Source: Actinomycetes bacterium
Lineage (GTDB): Bacteria; Actinomycetota; Actinomycetes; Actinomycetales; Actinomycetaceae
Direction of reading: 5' to 3'
Assembly: GCA_023389315.1 (NCBI GenBank)
Contig: JAEWEQ010000004.1
Span: forward strand, 1-51,661
DNA length: 51,661 nt
The notes under the pieces are model-generated. The model was given only the letters and a program-made list of their open reading frames with translations. It did no database searches and was not told where the DNA came from. Numbering within the stretch: position 1 is the stretch's first letter; each line of letters opens with the position of its first letter. This document shows positions 33,941-42,378 of the stretch, piece by piece. The translations under genes and the position numbers were made by a program.

Positions 33941-34927
33941 ATGAGTGAACCCCGTATCGTCACCGTAACCGGCGCCGCTGGCAACATCGGCTACGCCCTG
34001 CTGTTCCGTATCGCCTCCGGCCAAGTATTCGGCCCCGACGTGCCCGTAAAACTCCACCTGCTGGAAATCCCGCAAGCAGTTAAGGCCGCTGAAGGCACCG
34101 CCATGGAGCTGGACGACTGCGCCTTCCCGCTCCTCAAAGGCGTGGAAATCTTCGACGACGCCACCAAGGCCTTCCAAGGCACCAACGCTGCCTTCCTGGT
34201 GGGCGCCCGCCCCCGCACGAAGGGCATGGAACGCGCCGACCTGCTGGAAGCCAACGGCGGTATTTTCGGTCCCCAGGGTAAGGCCATCAACGACGGCGCT
34301 GCCGACGACGTACGCGTCCTCGTGGTAGGCAACCCCGCCAACACCAACGCCCTGATCGCCGCAGCTGCTGCCCCCGACGTACCGGCCGAGCGTTTCACCG
34401 CGATGATGCGTCTGGACCACAACCGCGCCATGTCGCAGCTGGCTCACAAGACCGGCAAGGACGTTACCGAAATCAAGAACATGCTGGTGTGGGGTAACCA
34501 CTCCGCCGACCAGCACCCGGACGTTTCCTACGCCACCGTGGCTGGCACCCCCGCCAGCGAACTGGTGGAGAAGGAATGGCTTGACTCCTACTTCGTACCC
34601 ACCGTCGCCAAGCGTGGTGCCGCCATCATTGAAGCCCGTGGAGCTTCCTCCGCTGCTTCCGCCGCTGGCGCTGCCATCGACCACATGCGTGACTGGGTGC
34701 AGGGCACCCCGGCTGACTCCTGGGTCACCGCCGGTATTCCCTCCGACGGCTCCTACGGGGTTCCCGAAGGCCTGGTCTTCGGCTTCCCCTGCACCAGCGA
34801 GAACGGCGAATGGAAGATCGTGCAGGGCCTGGAAGTGTCCGCCGATTCTCAAGCCGGGATCGACCGCAACGTTGCCGCCCTGGAAGAAGAACGCAGCGCC
34901 GTGCGCGAACTCGGTTTCGTGAAGTAG
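33941..34927 (+). CDS. mdh: Malate dehydrogenase
   Basis: A 328-residue NAD-dependent malate dehydrogenase of the cytosolic-like group common in Actinobacteria. NAD-binding start VTVTGAAGNIGYALLFRIASG; active loop GARPRTKGMERADLLEANGGIF with the substrate-binding arginines; VVGNPANTNALIA; MMRLDHNRAMSQLA; and catalytic His in VWGNHSADQHPDV. Start ATG 33941 follows AGGAGACACCAC; the frame is open 24 codons further upstream but that part is not family-like. It oxidizes malate to oxaloacetate in the TCA cycle. Confidence 0.97.
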   Translation: MSEPRIVTVTGAAGNIGYALLFRIASGQVFGPDVPVKLHLLEIPQAVKAAEGTAMELDDCAFPLLKGVEIFDDATKAFQGTNAAFLVGARPRTKGMERADLLEANGGIFGPQGKAINDGAADDVRVLVVGNPANTNALIAAAAAPDVPAERFTAMMRLDHNRAMSQLAHKTGKDVTEIKNMLVWGNHSADQHPDVSYATVAGTPASELVEKEWLDSYFVPTVAKRGAAIIEARGASSAASAAGAAIDHMRDWVQGTPADSWVTAGIPSDGSYGVPEGLVFGFPCTSENGEWKIVQGLEVSADSQAGIDRNVAALEEERSAVRELGFVK

Positions 34928-34980
34928 ACACTGGGACGTGACCACTGGTAAGTAACCAAGCCGGTTCACTGCCAGATTGA

Positions 34981-35018
34981 CGAGGGCGGGGCGCCCCTAA
35001 CCGGGTGCTCCGCCCTCG
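34981..35018 (+). terminator. Terminator after mdh
   Basis: A 16-bp stem (CGAGGGCGGGGCGCCC with GGGTGCTCCGCCCTCG, two G-U pairs) and a 6-nt loop, 54 nt after the mdh stop. Confidence 0.88.
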
Positions 35019-35039
35019 CCCTATGCCACCAGGTCGACA

Positions 35040-35085
35040 CTCGGACGGTTCCCTGCCGATGCCTGATTCCGGCGAACCGTCCGAG
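35040..35085. repeat. Inverted repeat before the sialidase pseudogene
   Basis: CTCGGACGGTT (35040-35050) and AACCGTCCGAG (35075-35085): an 11-bp perfect inverted repeat with a 24-nt spacer. It could be an operator or a weak hairpin. Between it and 35250 I see only GC-rich sequence with a doubled CCGCCCGCTCAC motif. Confidence 0.55.
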
Positions 35086-35250
35086 CCGATCGTCCCACAG
35101 CACGGGGCACGATATTCCGCCCGCTCACGCCCGCCGCCCGCTCACCCCCGCCGCTCGTTTTTGCTGACGCCGGTTCGCTGCCGCAGTCAGATTCCAGCCG
35201 GCCGCCCGATTCCAAGCGGCCGACCGCCCTCGCCAACCCGAACGACCCAC

Positions 35251-36364
35251 ATGCCCACTGCCGCGAACCCCGAAACTGCCGTGACCGTCCTCGCCCAAAG
35301 TGGTGACGGAGGCTTCGAATGCCACCGCATTCGAAGCCCTCACGCAAGCCACCAACGGATGACTACTAGCCGCCTGGGATGGTCGCCCGGGAGGCTGCGC
35401 CGACGCGCCCAACCCCAACTCCATCGTCCAGCGCATCTCCAAAGACGCGGGCCACACCTGGCAACCACTGCAAGTGATCGCAGCTGGCAATCCCGGCCCC
35501 GAAAAATGGGGATACTCCGACCCGTCTTACGTAATCGACAGGGAAACCGGGATCGTGTTTTTGTTTTGCGTCAAATCCTTCGACGCGGGGTTCTTCCACT
35601 CCCAAGCCGGCACCGACCCGCAGGCGAAAAATGTGCTCCACGCCGTGGTCATGCACTCGGATGACCACGGGCAAACCTGGTCAAACCCGCGCGACATTAC
35701 CGTTGACATCACCGCAGACCCCACCACCTGGGCCAGCCGGTTCGCCACCTCCGGCGAAGGGATCCAGCTGCGCTACGGCACCCTCCGAGGCCGGCTGCTA
35801 CAGCAATACGCGGTGCGCATCGGAGCTGAAACCAAAGCCCTCACCGTTTACTGCGACGACCACGGGCAAACCTGGCAAGCGGGGGAGCCCTTCGGTGAAA
35901 ACATGGACGAAAATAAGGTGGTGGAGTTATCCGATGGCACCGTGATGGTGAACTCGCGCTCCTCCAAACCGGGGGAAACCTACCGCAAAGTCGCCTACTC
36001 CCACGACGGTGGCTACACCTACGAGCCCGCTAAAGCCGTGCCCGAGCTGGTGGACCCGCGCAACAACGCCACCCTCATCCGTGCCTACCCGAACGCGCCC
36101 GAGGGAAGTGCGGACGCGAAAATACTGCTGTTTGCCAATACCTTCTCCACTGAACGTCGCAACGGCACCGTGCACATTTCCTACGACGACGGGCACACCT
36201 GGGCGCGCCGCCGCACTTTCCACCCAGGTGAAATGCAGTACTGCACTCTCACCGCACTGGACACGCCCGGCGAATACGCGCTGGCGTACGAAGCGCCGCT
36301 TAGCTCCATCGTGTATCGGCAGATTTCGCGAGAATGGATTGAAAATAACGAGGACGTGGCGTAA
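35251..36364 (+). pseudogene. Sialidase (neuraminidase) pseudogene, one frameshift and one in-frame stop
   Basis: Three reading-frame pieces join into one cytosolic-type sialidase of about 370 residues. Piece 1 (from ATG 35251): TVLAQSGDGGFECHRI. After ATT at 35329-35331 an extra base shifts the frame by one; piece 2 reads ALTQATNG and is stopped by TGA at 35360, where sialidases have Asp (NGDLLAA). Piece 3 goes on LLAAWDGRPGGCADAPNPNS and stays open to 36364. Four Asp boxes are visible (SDDHGQTW, CDDHGQTW, SHDGGYTY, SYDDGHTW). The break removes the Arg of the HRIP motif from the remaining open frame, so no active enzyme is expected from the 35474-36364 stretch alone. No signal peptide is seen. 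Sequencing error could give the same picture, but two separate defects make decay more likely. Confidence 0.85.
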
Positions 36365-36388
36365 AGTTTGCCCCGCCCACTGCCTCGA

Positions 36389-36515
36389 AGCCAACGGGGA
36401 AGACGTGCACGGGCGCGGCCAGCTGAGTCCCGGCCGGTTCACCTAGCCGACGGGGAAGACGCGCACGGGTGCGGCCAGCTGAGGCTTGTCATTTGTCCTA
36501 GCCAACGGGGGAGAA
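36389..36515. repeat. Degenerate 56-bp repeats downstream of the sialidase pseudogene
   Basis: Copies start at 36389, 36445 and 36500. The first two share 39 bases of AGCCRACGGGGAAGACG plus CACGGGYGCGGCCAGCTGAG; the third keeps only AGCCAACGGGGGAGA. They occupy the gap before the ABC importer. Confidence 0.85.
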
Positions 36516-36526
36516 ATCCCTTCGCT

Positions 36527-36542
36527 ACCGGTATAGACAATT
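36527..36542. promoter_or_regulatory. Possible DasR-like (GntR) operator, distal
   Basis: ACCGGTATAGACAATT. Its reverse complement AATTGTCTATACCGGT matches the dre consensus ACTGGTCTAGACCAGT at 12 of 16 positions. Weaker than the proximal site and less certain. Confidence 0.5.
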
Positions 36543-36682
36543 GGCACGTAAAACCAGGCCGACCGTCCTCGGGAAAAATGTGAAAACCTGTGCGGTTATC
36601 AAATTGAAACCTGGGAAACTGTTTTATACGCCCAAAACACTTCCCTATTGGAGGGGAACAGGTCATGATGGAAACCGGGACT

Positions 36683-36698
36683 ACTGGTCTATACAAGT
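36683..36698. promoter_or_regulatory. DasR-like (GntR) operator, proximal
   Basis: ACTGGTCTATACAAGT matches the DasR-type dre consensus ACTGGTCTAGACCAGT at 14 of 16 positions and lies 42 bp before the start of the sugar-binding lipoprotein gene. In streptomycetes DasR represses amino-sugar and other sugar uptake genes and is released by phosphorylated amino sugars. No dasR gene is in the window. Confidence 0.65.
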
Positions 36699-36740
36699 CC
36701 TGAGTCGAAACAAAGACGTTGTCCAACAAGGAGTGACCCT

Positions 36741-38051
36741 ATGCGTCGAATTACAGCACTCGCGGGTGTAGCCGCAATCTCACTAACACTGGCCGCCTGC
36801 GGCGGAAACACCGGCGGCAGCACAGGCACCGAAACCGGCGGAGCCAACCCCTGGGAAGGTGACGCCTCACAAGTTGACGTCATGACCTGGTGGGAAGCCG
36901 GCTCGGAAAAACTCGGCCTCGAAGCCCTCGAAAAAGTTTTCCTAGAACAAAACCCCGACACCAAGTTCGTCAACGCCGCTGTCGCCGGTGGTGGAGGCTC
37001 CCAAGCCAAGCAAAAGCTCTCCGCTGACCTGGCAAACAAGAACGCCCCCGACACCTTCCAAGCTCACGCGGGTGCAGAACTAACCGACTACATCGACGCT
37101 GACCAAATCGTTGACATCTCCGGACTCTACGACGAACTCGACCTCAAGTCCGCCTTCCCGCAAACTCTCATCGACCGCCTCACCATGGACGGGGCAATCT
37201 ACTCCATACCCTCCAACGTGCACCGCGCCAACGTGGTGTGGGCCAACCCCACCGTGCTGAAAGAAGCCGGCATTGACACCGCCAAACCGCCAGCCGACAT
37301 CGACGCCTGGATCGCCGACATGGAGAAAATCAAGGCCGCCGGTAAGACCCCTATCACCGTGGGCATGGCCTGGACCCAGGTGCACCTGCTGGAAACCATC
37401 CTCATCGCTGACCTCGGCGCCGACGGCTACAACGGCCTGTTCGACGGCAGCACCAAGTGGGACTCCGCGGAAGTGAAGAAAGCCCTGGGGCACTTCGAAA
37501 AGATCATGTCCTTCACCGACAAGTCCCTCCACTCCGAGGACTGGGAACCGGCCATGAACCCCGTTATCGAAGGTAAAGCTGCCTACAACGTCATGGGTGA
37601 CTGGGCGGTAGCCGCATTCGATTCCCAGCAGAAGAAAGCCGGTACCGACTACATCTACTTCCCGGTTCCCGGCACCGACGGCATCTTCGACTTCCTCGCT
37701 GACTCCTTCACCCTACCCAAGGACGCCACGCACCCCGGTGGCACCAAAGCTTGGCTGAGCACCATCTCGTCCAAGGAAGGCCAAATCGCCTTCAACAAGG
37801 TTAAGGGCTCCATCCCCGCCCGCTCTGACCTGAGCGACGCTGAAAAGGGTGAATTCTCCGAATACCAGCAAAACGCCATGGAATCCTTCGGTAAGGACAC
37901 CATCGTTTCCTCCATCGCCCACGGCGCCGCCCTGCCGGTGAAGATTTCCAACGAAATCTCCGACGCGGTGAAGAAGTTCACCGAAACCGGAAGCGGCCTA
38001 GACGCCTTCCAAGCCGAACTCGTCAAAGCCACTGACTCAATCGGCAAATAA
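36741..38051 (+). CDS. Sugar ABC transporter substrate-binding lipoprotein (glucose/mannose type)
   Basis: A 436-residue extracytoplasmic lipoprotein. The signal peptide ends in the lipobox LAAC (Cys20 lipidated). Mature protein belongs to family 1 sugar-binding proteins and reads like the GtsA/glucose-mannose subgroup: VMTWWEAGSEKLGLEAL, FVNAAVAGGGGSQAKQKL, PDTFQAHAGAEL, IYSIPSNVHRANVVWANP, AYNVMGDWAVAAF and FDFLADSFTLPKDATHPGG. Start ATG 36741 with AAGGAG. It is the first gene of an operon with two permeases and lies behind two DasR-like sites. Substrate glucose (or mannose) is inferred from family likeness; the operators would also fit amino sugars. Confidence 0.92.
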   Translation: MRRITALAGVAAISLTLAACGGNTGGSTGTETGGANPWEGDASQVDVMTWWEAGSEKLGLEALEKVFLEQNPDTKFVNAAVAGGGGSQAKQKLSADLANKNAPDTFQAHAGAELTDYIDADQIVDISGLYDELDLKSAFPQTLIDRLTMDGAIYSIPSNVHRANVVWANPTVLKEAGIDTAKPPADIDAWIADMEKIKAAGKTPITVGMAWTQVHLLETILIADLGADGYNGLFDGSTKWDSAEVKKALGHFEKIMSFTDKSLHSEDWEPAMNPVIEGKAAYNVMGDWAVAAFDSQQKKAGTDYIYFPVPGTDGIFDFLADSFTLPKDATHPGGTKAWLSTISSKEGQIAFNKVKGSIPARSDLSDAEKGEFSEYQQNAMESFGKDTIVSSIAHGAALPVKISNEISDAVKKFTETGSGLDAFQAELVKATDSIGK

Positions 38052-38086
38052 GTCCGTCCACAAGCAGTGACACGGCCTTAACCACG

Positions 38087-38123
38087 CAGTGAGGTGGCCG
38101 GGTATAACCCGGCCACCTCACTG
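38087..38123 (+). promoter_or_regulatory. Intra-operon hairpin between binding protein and permease genes
   Basis: A perfect 17-bp inverted repeat (CAGTGAGGTGGCCGGGT and complement) with an ATA loop lies in the 89-bp gap. No T-run follows. Such hairpins after the binding-protein gene usually protect the upstream message end or attenuate the permease part, giving more binding protein than permease. Confidence 0.85.
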
Positions 38124-38140
38124 ACACGAAGGAGACACCA

Positions 38141-39172
38141 TTGGCAACCACGGCAGACGAAGCGAAACCCCCCACCAGGGCGGCCAACACGCCACCCCCA
38201 ACCAACGACACCAACAAGACTGCGACGGGAACGCCCTCGGCGAAGAAAAAACCCGCCAGCCCCCACCGCTCCGTTCGGTACTGGCTGAACAAGTACGGGC
38301 CGCCGCTGCTACTCATCGCCCCCTCCGTCATCTTGGTGGCAGTCTTCGTCTACGGGCTATTGGGGCACAACTTCTACCTCTCCATGCTGGATGCCCACAC
38401 CGTCGCCAAAGCCACCGGCGCGAAACCCACCACCTTCGTCGGGTTCGAAAACTACGTGGAACTATTCGGCGACGAAGACTTCATCCACTCCCTCAAAAAC
38501 CTCATCCTCTTAACCATCGCGTTCCTACTGGGTACCCTCATCCTGGGGTTCCTATGGGCGTGGATCTTGGAAAAACCCATCAAAGGTGAAGGGCTGTTCC
38601 GCTCCATTTTCCTGTTCCCCATGGCGGTGTCCTTCGTGGCATCCGGTGTGGTTTGGAAATGGCTGTTGAACTCCTCCGTGGGGGAGAGCGCCTCCGGGTT
38701 GAACCGCCTGCTGCAAATGGTGGGACTGGGGTTCTTACAAAACAGTTGGACGCAAAACGTCTCCACCGGTATCCTCGCCATCGCCGTGCCCGCCATCTGG
38801 CAGCTGTCCGGCTACGTCATGGCGCTGTTCCTAGCGGGGTTCCGTGGGATCCCCGACGAACTGCGTGAAGCAGCCCGCGTGGACGGTGCCTCCGAGTGGA
38901 AAATCTACCGGCACGTCATCTTCCCGCAACTGGCGCCAGTGGCCCTGTCTGCGGTGATCATCATCGGGCACATGTCGTTGAAGTCCTTCGACCTGATCAT
39001 GTCGATCACTGACCAACGCACCTACTCCACTAAAGTGCCCGCCATCGACATGTACAACTTCATGACCAACGGTGACTACTCTATGTCGGCCGCGGTCGGG
39101 TCAATCCTGCTGATCATCGTGGCGGTGCTGGTCATTCCCTACTTGATTCACGACGCGAAGAGGAGGGACTGA
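38141..39172 (+). CDS. Sugar ABC transporter permease (MalF type)
   Basis: A 343-residue inner-membrane permease. The N-terminal ~45 residues are a Pro/Thr/Lys-rich cytoplasmic tail; six membrane helices follow, starting at PLLLIAPSVILVAVFVYGLL. The EAA loop that contacts the ATPase reads ELREAARVDGASEWKIYRHVIFP. The start is a TTG at 38141, with AAGGAG eight bases upstream; no ATG or GTG in frame fits as well. It forms the MalF-like half with the next gene; one base separates the two genes. Confidence 0.92.
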   Translation: MATTADEAKPPTRAANTPPPTNDTNKTATGTPSAKKKPASPHRSVRYWLNKYGPPLLLIAPSVILVAVFVYGLLGHNFYLSMLDAHTVAKATGAKPTTFVGFENYVELFGDEDFIHSLKNLILLTIAFLLGTLILGFLWAWILEKPIKGEGLFRSIFLFPMAVSFVASGVVWKWLLNSSVGESASGLNRLLQMVGLGFLQNSWTQNVSTGILAIAVPAIWQLSGYVMALFLAGFRGIPDELREAARVDGASEWKIYRHVIFPQLAPVALSAVIIIGHMSLKSFDLIMSITDQRTYSTKVPAIDMYNFMTNGDYSMSAAVGSILLIIVAVLVIPYLIHDAKRRD

Positions 39173-39173
39173 C

Positions 39174-40127
39174 ATGACGACCGCGACTATTCCCACCCCC
39201 GGCGAAGGGGCAACTGAGATGAACAGCGGCGAGGACGCCCTCGTGCGTGGCAAAGGCACGCCGAAACCGCGGGCCCCCAAGCCGAAAGAATCCCTCGCGG
39301 TGCGATCCACCCCGGCCGGTAAAGCGGTGCGCTACGCGCTGCTGATCTTCTCCCTGGCGCTGGTGTTGATCCCCGTGTACGTGCTGTTCGTGACGTCCTT
39401 CAAGGGCACCGGTGACGCTGACCCGTCGCGCACCTGGTATTTGCCGACGGTGTGGCAAGTGTCGAACTGGACGAAAGCGTGGACCACCCTCAGCCCCGCG
39501 ATCGTGCGCACCCTGATGATGGTGATCCCCGCGTCGATTATTTCCGCGATGCTGGGCTCGGCAAACGGGTTCGTACTGTCGCGCTGGCGCTTCCCCGGCG
39601 CCAACGTGGTGTTCACCCTGATCCTGTTCGGGATGTTCATTCCTTACCAGGCGGTGATGATCCCGTTGATGCGCATGATCCTCAGCCTGCAGGTACCCCA
39701 AGGTATTCCCGCGCTAATCCTGGCGCACGTGGTTTACGGTATCCCAATCACCACGTTGATTTTCCGTAACTATTACGAGTCCGTGCCGATGGAGCTGATC
39801 GAAGCTGCCCGCGTGGACGGGGCGGGGATGCTGCGCACCTACTTCCAAGTGGTGCTACCCATCTCCATTCCCAGCTTCGTGGTGGTGTTGATTTGGCAGT
39901 TCACGTCCGCGTGGAATGACTTCCTGTTCGCCTTGTTCTTCGGCGGAGGTAGCCAAAACGGCCCGGTCACGTTGGCGTTGAATAACTTGGCGCACGGGTC
40001 TATTTTGACCGACTACGGGGCTTCCATGGCGGGAGCGTTGATCGCTTCGGTACCAACCTTGTTGGTTTACATCCTGCTGGGGAAGTACTTCGTAGGTGGT
40101 TTGATGTCGGGGTCCGTGAAAGGGTAG
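39174..40127 (+). CDS. Sugar ABC transporter permease (MalG type)
   Basis: A 317-residue permease with six helices (first: LLIFSLALVLIPVYVLFVTS). The EAA loop is MELIEAARVDGAGMLRTYFQ, and the C-terminal part shows TSAWNDFLFALFF. An N-terminal tail of about 45 residues precedes the first helix and contains one CGAGGACG. No ATP-binding gene follows, so the importer probably uses a shared MsiK-type ATPase encoded elsewhere, as is common in Actinobacteria. Confidence 0.93.
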   Translation: MTTATIPTPGEGATEMNSGEDALVRGKGTPKPRAPKPKESLAVRSTPAGKAVRYALLIFSLALVLIPVYVLFVTSFKGTGDADPSRTWYLPTVWQVSNWTKAWTTLSPAIVRTLMMVIPASIISAMLGSANGFVLSRWRFPGANVVFTLILFGMFIPYQAVMIPLMRMILSLQVPQGIPALILAHVVYGIPITTLIFRNYYESVPMELIEAARVDGAGMLRTYFQVVLPISIPSFVVVLIWQFTSAWNDFLFALFFGGGSQNGPVTLALNNLAHGSILTDYGASMAGALIASVPTLLVYILLGKYFVGGLMSGSVKG

Positions 40128-40148
40128 CTCGGCAGTCACTTGCTGCTG

Positions 40149-40183
40149 GTGGGGCGAGGACGTGTGGTGCGTCCTCGCCCCAC
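40149..40183 (+). terminator. Terminator after the ABC operon, built from an inverted octamer pair
   Basis: A perfect 14-bp stem GTGGGGCGAGGACG / CGTCCTCGCCCCAC with a 7-nt loop, 21 nt after the last permease. Both arms contain the window-wide octamer (CGAGGACG at 40155, CGTCCTCG at 40170). Confidence 0.9.
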
Positions 40184-40203
40184 TGGCGTTGACAGCCGCC
40201 TAC

Positions 40204-40297
40204 AGCTGGAAATGCGCGCTCACCTGGGCTGCGTCCACACACCTGCGCTGTTAACAGCCTCGTAGAGCTGGAAATGCGCGCTCACCTGGGCTGCGTC
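40204..40297. repeat. Two 33-bp direct repeats
   Basis: AGCTGGAAATGCGCGCTCAC followed by CTGGGCTGCGTCC, present identically at 40204-40236 and 40265-40297 (period 61). The second is followed by TCG, making one more CGTCCTCG. The rest of the gap to the next gene holds nothing I can identify. Confidence 0.9.
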
Positions 40298-40453
40298 CTC
40301 GCCTCACTGGCATTCACGCGTTGGTGGTGGGCGCGAGGGTTCAAAGTGGAGTCGTGCGGCAAAGGTGGATAGCAGTTATGCACAACGCTGTCTTGTCCAC
40401 AGCGAGGAATATGGAGTTGCGCGGGGATTTTCCATGTGCTCCACACTGAGAGC

Positions 40454-42034
40454 ATGTACTCGCCGAAGCGGTTCCAAGAGGAACTAACTGACTGCGCGCA
40501 GCGTATCGACCAGCTGCGTACCTTCGGCGTGCCCGACCAGCTCAATGGCGAAGACCTGCTCACCGCCTTGCGTACCACGCTCTTAGCAGTGCGCAAACTT
40601 GAATCGCTCCAAACGGAACTGATTGACAAATCTGAAACTACACGTGCCGCCAGGAAACTGGGGGCCGCGACTTCAGACCTGGTTAGCCACACCATTGGAG
40701 TGTCTAAGAAAGAAGCCAACGGAATCGTGTTGCGAGCCGTCGACCGGGCGCAATATCCCCGCCTGGAAACCGCCTATGCGGAAGGCAAGCTGGGCGATCG
40801 GGCGATGCGACTAACGATGAAAGCCTTGAAATGGTTGAAAAAAGACTTGCCAGCGCAAACCTACCCGGAAGCTGAACAAAAGGCGGTGAAGCTGGGAACA
40901 GAACTGGTGGATGGGCCATTGGCACGTGCTCTAGAGGAACTGGTGAGTTCCTATCCGCAATCGCTGCCGCGCCTGGAGCGGGAGAAACAAGAGGTAGAGC
41001 AACAACGTGGGATCTTCTTCAGCGCCATCGCTGGAGGTTGGAGTCTAACTGGTCTGCTGCCAGAAACTGAAGGTAATATCGTGCGCCGTGCCCTGGGGAT
41101 TGGGGCCCGCAAAGATCGAGCTCGGCGAATCAACCACAAACTCCCTGCGCTACCCGAGCCCGCCCGCGTGGCAGACGCCCTCGTCGACCTATGCCGTCGC
41201 CACTTGCCCACAGATGACGGGGAGGGTCAGTCCGCTGCCGCGGCAGGGCCAGTAGTTTCTGGGAAAGGTGTCGCTGTCGACCGGCGCACGCTGAATAAGC
41301 AGAAAGTGGACCATGGCAAGGTTGACAGGATCGAGGAGAGCGGGGCCAAGAAAGAAACCTCCAAGAGGGAAAGGGACGAAGGGAGAAGTCCCAAGACGGA
41401 AGGCAACGAGGGCGGAGGCGGCGTTGCATGGCACAGTGCTGTGCCTAGCGGAACGACCACTGAGAAAGCGCCCGCCCCTCCACCCGGACTTTCTGGTTTC
41501 AAGGAGCCCGGTTCCAACGAAGATAGTCAGAATCCGCAAACGTTATTTGCCGGCAGCGGAATAAGCATGCCTGTTGGCCAAGCAGATGGCTCTATGGAGT
41601 TAGGCCGCGACGCCCGCCTGGCGAGCTTAGCGCAGCGTTCGGCATTGCTGGAGCGCGACGGAGGCTGCATAGCTCCCAAGTGTGACGCTCTGCCAGAAAC
41701 TTGCGAAATCCACCACATCAAACGGTGGGGACTTGGGGGTGGAACCAATCTGTCGAATCTGGTATTACTTTGCCCCCACCACCACTGGATGGCTGATCAT
41801 CCTCAATCGGGCCTCGTGGTACCTACCACTGGTGACCTCGAAGATCGCCCCCGAGGCAGATACCACACGTTGGATAAGTTTGCGCGCGAAACATTGGTGA
41901 CGCCGACAGTCGAGCAGGTGCCGTTGCAAATAGATGGAATGTCGCAGGCTTTGCTGCGAAAAAACAACCCGGCTATGAATCGAACCACCCGGCGCAACCG
42001 AGAGGAGCCGAGCGAAGACGCGCAGCCTCCGTAA
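40454..42034 (+). CDS. DUF222/13E12-family HNH endonuclease-like protein
   Basis: A 526-residue protein of the actinobacterial 13E12 family: an N-terminal helical DUF222 domain (about 15-260) and a C-terminal HNH nuclease motif RDGGCIAPKCD...CEIHHIKRWGLGG...NLVLLCPHHHW, with the four zinc-type Cys and the HH/H catalytic residues present. The middle (about 265-380) is hydrophilic and low-complexity, as is usual. By eye the codon use is less GC-rich than that of neighbours such as mdh or pgi, and the gene holds none of the octamers, which suggests later arrival. Members are often multi-copy and linked to mobile DNA; their biological role is not established. Start ATG 40454 has GAGAG upstream. 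Confidence 0.88.
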   Translation: MYSPKRFQEELTDCAQRIDQLRTFGVPDQLNGEDLLTALRTTLLAVRKLESLQTELIDKSETTRAARKLGAATSDLVSHTIGVSKKEANGIVLRAVDRAQYPRLETAYAEGKLGDRAMRLTMKALKWLKKDLPAQTYPEAEQKAVKLGTELVDGPLARALEELVSSYPQSLPRLEREKQEVEQQRGIFFSAIAGGWSLTGLLPETEGNIVRRALGIGARKDRARRINHKLPALPEPARVADALVDLCRRHLPTDDGEGQSAAAAGPVVSGKGVAVDRRTLNKQKVDHGKVDRIEESGAKKETSKRERDEGRSPKTEGNEGGGGVAWHSAVPSGTTTEKAPAPPPGLSGFKEPGSNEDSQNPQTLFAGSGISMPVGQADGSMELGRDARLASLAQRSALLERDGGCIAPKCDALPETCEIHHIKRWGLGGGTNLSNLVLLCPHHHWMADHPQSGLVVPTTGDLEDRPRGRYHTLDKFARETLVTPTVEQVPLQIDGMSQALLRKNNPAMNRTTRRNREEPSEDAQPP

Positions 42035-42378
42035 TAGCGGTGCAAACGCCGTCACTGCGGCGGGCGGAACGCCAAACCACCACGCTACGAGAAGCTACGG
42101 AGCCCTACAAGGACGATGGGTTGAGCCGAGATGGCGCCACACCGGCCCGCGTGGTAAAGGCTGCGCTTTAGAGTGTGCGCAAAGCCAGGAAAACTTCCGT
42201 ATGTGCAGCTTGTGAAATTCTAAGCGCGCTGACACTGCCGCCAAATGGCCAAAAAACTGCGGCCGAGGGAGAAGTGCTCATGCGCCGGTAGGGTAACGTA
42301 AACCACTAGCTGGGCCCTCGCATGCCATTAGGTGATACAACTGCGTGCCCTTGTGCGGTAGGAACGTAAAGTCAAACC
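42035..42378. other. Intergenic region without recognised content
   Basis: This 344-bp gap between the HNH gene and purU shows no convincing open frame, hairpin terminator or known RNA motif. A small GCCGTCACTGCGGCGGGCGG stretch is weakly self-complementary. The purU promoter is presumably in the last 100 bp. Confidence 0.6.

Noticed and set aside
33902..34969. 355-residue minus-strand open frame
   Set aside because: Antisense shadow of mdh with Gly/Val-rich composition typical of GC-rich reverse frames.
35005..35664. 219-residue open frame overlapping the sialidase start
   Set aside because: Only the part 35251-35331 is meaningful (sialidase N-terminus). The rest is Arg/Pro/His-rich out-of-frame translation of the same gene.
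36604..36630. TTGAAA / TATACG promoter for the ABC importer
   Set aside because: The spacer is only about 15 bp, too short for a confident call.
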